Shown here: positions 62,479 through 64,000 of the stretch, one piece after another
Layout of the letters: each line of letters opens with the position of its first letter
Numbering within the stretch: position 1 is the stretch's first letter
Assembly (NCBI RefSeq): GCF_018388465.1
Contig: NZ_CP074404.1
Location: 372,001-436,000, forward strand
Direction of reading: 5' to 3'
Length of the DNA: 64,000 bases
DNA from: Cellulomonas fengjieae
Lineage (GTDB): Bacteria > Actinomycetota > Actinomycetes > Actinomycetales > Cellulomonadaceae
Notes under the pieces: generated by a model
What the model was told of the DNA's origin: nothing
Seen by the model: the letters and a program-made list of their open reading frames with translations, nothing else
The model's database searches: none
Made by a program: the position numbers and the translations under genes

Positions 62479-62518
62479 ACGCCGACGCCCCGGGAGACCT
62501 TCCCCGGGGCGCCGGCGT
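62479..62518 (-). terminator. Terminator of the alkaline phosphatase gene
   Basis: A 16-bp stem (one G-T pair) around 8 bases, just beyond the alkaline phosphatase stop, reading ACGCCGGCGCCCCGGG on the minus strand with its near-complement. It separates phoA from the pentapeptide gene. Confidence 0.8.
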
Positions 62519-62524
62519 CGGTGC

Positions 62525-64000
62525 TCAGCGGTTCGCGATGGTGATCGCGACCAGCTTCTGGGTCGTCTGCCCGTCGATGCCGACGGCGTCGATCTTGAGC
62601 GTGTAGGACCCGTTCGGGTAGTCCCGGGTGTCCAGCACGAGGGTGGGTCGCTTGCCGGCCTGGCTGCTGCCGGGTGCCTTGGTGTTGTCCGTGATCCAGG
62701 TGCCACCCTGGTTGAGCTCGATGTAGGTGTAGCGCGGCTCGGTGTCGAGCGTGACCTTGACCGTCTGGCGGCCGCGCAGGATCGCGCCCTCGGTCACGTT
62801 GACGTTCTGGATCACCGGTGCCGCGGGAGACGGCGCGGCCGGGTCGAGCCGGAGCGCGTCCCGGATGGTGAAGAACACGTCCGTCTGGTCGGTGAGGCCC
62901 ACGACGTTGGCCGCCCGCGGGCCGTAGGCGGCGATGCGCACCTGGGACCCCGTGTGGTCCTGCGAGCCGCCGGCCTCGGAGGTCCCGTAGGCGACCGTCA
63001 TCGGCTTGCCGTCGGCGGTGAGCAGGGTGCGCGTCAGGCCCGGGGTGGTCGTGTTCGGGTAGACGATCTGGCTGGAGTGCGCGTGGTCCGCCGTGACGAT
63101 GACCAGCGTGTTGCCGTCCTTCTTCGCGAAGGCCAGGGCCGCCTGCACGGCCTCGTCGAGGTCGACGGTCTCGCCGATCTGCCCGCACGGGTTGGCGGCG
63201 TGGTCCTGCTTGTCGATGCTCGCGCCCTCGACCTGCAGGAAGAAGCCCTTGCGGTCTCCCGTGAGCAGGTCGATCGCCTTCGTCGTCATCGCGGCGAGCG
63301 TGGGGCTCGTCGCGACGTAGGCCGGGTTCGGCGTGCACGTGACCGCGGGCTCGGTGCCGCCCGTGCGGGTGGCGAGAGGGCCCACCCAGCGGGTGGCCAT
63401 GTTCCCCGGTGCGAACAGGCCCAGCACCGGCGTGGACTGGTTCGCCTGGGTGACCGCGCTCAACCCCGCCGCGTCGGTGACCACCTGGTAGCCGCGGTCC
63501 TTGGCCTGCTGGAGGAGGGTCTTGCCGGCCCACGGACCGGCCACGGCCGACTCGTTGAACGACGTGGCGCCGCCGCCCAGCGTCACGTCGGCGCGGTTGC
63601 CGATGAGCTGCTCGGTGATCGAGCCGAGCCCGCCGTTCTGGAGCGCGTTCGCCGGGCACTTCGCGGTCGTCGACGACGGTGCGTAGCAGCCGCGGTCGGT
63701 GACGTGCGCGACCTGCACCGCGGGCGTCGCGTCCTGCAGCTCGGCCGTGCTCACGTTCCCCGTGCGCAGCCCGTTGGCCCGCGCGATCTCGAGCAGGGTC
63801 CGCTGCGGTGTCCCCGCGATGTCCACCGAGATCGCGCCGTTGTAGGTCTTGGTGCCGGTCGCCCACCCGGAGCCCGAGGCCGCGGAGTCGGTGACGTAGT
63901 CGGGCAGCCCGTCCGCCCTGTCCAACGCGTACGTCGTGTACTGCCCGGTCAGCGGCAGGGCGTCCAGACCGGCGAACCGGCCCGCCGCGCCGAGCGCGTA
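62525..64000 (-). CDS. phoA: Alkaline phosphatase, N-terminus outside the window
   Basis: Partial gene, 491 residues visible, continuing past base 64000. It matches the PhoA superfamily: [12 protein letters not shown] (nucleophile Ser region, first visible block), [23 protein letters not shown] (metal-binding Glu/Asp/His) and [10 protein letters not shown] (metal Asp/His). A C-terminal beta-sandwich of about 95 residues (from [12 protein letters not shown]) is added to the core. It should be secreted and release phosphate from organic esters, fitting the SenX3-RegX3/Pst genes at 30-37 kb. Any PHO box would lie outside this window. Confidence 0.9.
   Translation of the reverse strand, partial: YALGAAGRFAGLDALPLTGQYTTYALDRADGLPDYVTDSAASGSGWATGTKTYNGAISVDIAGTPQRTLLEIARANGLRTGNVSTAELQDATPAVQVAHVTDRGCYAPSSTTAKCPANALQNGGLGSITEQLIGNRADVTLGGGATSFNESAVAGPWAGKTLLQQAKDRGYQVVTDAAGLSAVTQANQSTPVLGLFAPGNMATRWVGPLATRTGGTEPAVTCTPNPAYVATSPTLAAMTTKAIDLLTGDRKGFFLQVEGASIDKQDHAANPCGQIGETVDLDEAVQAALAFAKKDGNTLVIVTADHAHSSQIVYPNTTTPGLTRTLLTADGKPMTVAYGTSEAGGSQDHTGSQVRIAAYGPRAANVVGLTDQTDVFFTIRDALRLDPAAPSPAAPVIQNVNVTEGAILRGRQTVKVTLDTEPRYTYIELNQGGTWITDNTKAPGSSQAGKRPTLVLDTRDYPNGSYTLKIDAVGIDGQTTQKLVAITIANR

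Overview
The window is about 74% GC with GTG-rich, tightly packed genes. Gene content and order point to a polysaccharide-degrading actinobacterium, most likely Cellulomonas or a close relative. The evidence is a very large secreted xylanase, a large secreted GH3 enzyme, a xylose operon, mycothiol synthesis (mshA), Lsr2, CarD, a MsiK/UgpC-type ATPase, and conserved actinobacterial orders also seen in Mycobacterium: folP-folB-folK-DUF3180...panC-panD...lysS-lsr2, mshA...gpm-senX3-regX3, and lpqE/carD-ispD-ispF...cysS-rlmB. The species assignment is inference.

Layout. 1-8.2 kb: folate genes (folP end, a fused folB-folK), DUF3180, two PH-domain membrane proteins, a Rossmann/DUF2520 protein, panC, panD and nadB, nearly all overlapping by a few bases, so one long co-directional unit. 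8.3-12.7 kb: a 1444-residue secreted acetylxylan esterase/xylanase sitting between nadB and nadC, with its own operators and terminator. 12.7-15.8 kb: nadC, lysS, a small membrane protein, lsr2. 15.8-19.8 kb: xylA-xylB on the minus strand, divergent from a ROK repressor (xylR). 19.9-22.6 kb: a lactonase, a DGPF/YCII protein and an ECF42-type sigma factor. 22.7-27.7 kb: a 1683-residue secreted GH3 glycosidase. 27.8-30.0 kb: mshA, gpmA. 30.0-37.5 kb: the phosphate system (phoU, a DUF1269-like protein, senX3-regX3, pstS-C-A-B) with three 11-bp-periodic PHO boxes. 37.6-40.1 kb: an LpqE-like lipoprotein, carD, ispD, ispF. 40.0-49.1 kb: an accessory block (EamA exporter, a small ORF, oxidoreductase, GH127 arabinofuranosidase, FAD lactone/alditol oxidase, TetR, MFS, type-III PLP enzyme). 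49.3-51.8 kb: cysS, rlmB. 51.7-60.7 kb: a DUF4032 kinase-like protein, MsiK/UgpC ATPase, a PQQ-type propeller protein, otsA-otsB, a Ser/Thr kinase and a small membrane protein. 60.8-64.0 kb: DsbA-like oxidoreductase, tRNA-Thr, pentapeptide-repeat protein, and alkaline phosphatase running off the right edge.

How the parts work together. The secreted xylanase/deacetylase, XylR-XylA-XylB, GH3, GH127 and the MsiK-type ATPase form a plant-cell-wall pentose/glucan theme. SenX3-RegX3, PhoU, Pst and the alkaline phosphatase form a phosphate-starvation theme. Two cross-cutting signals stand out. First, a dispersed palindromic repeat with arms CGTCCGAGCAGA/TCTGCTCGGACG occurs at four intergenic positions. 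Second, a recurrent TANNNT box 6-8 bases upstream of start codons indicates leaderless transcription of about ten genes.

No stretch longer than about 300 bases lacks a gene. I saw no CRISPR array, integrase, transposase or replication origin.
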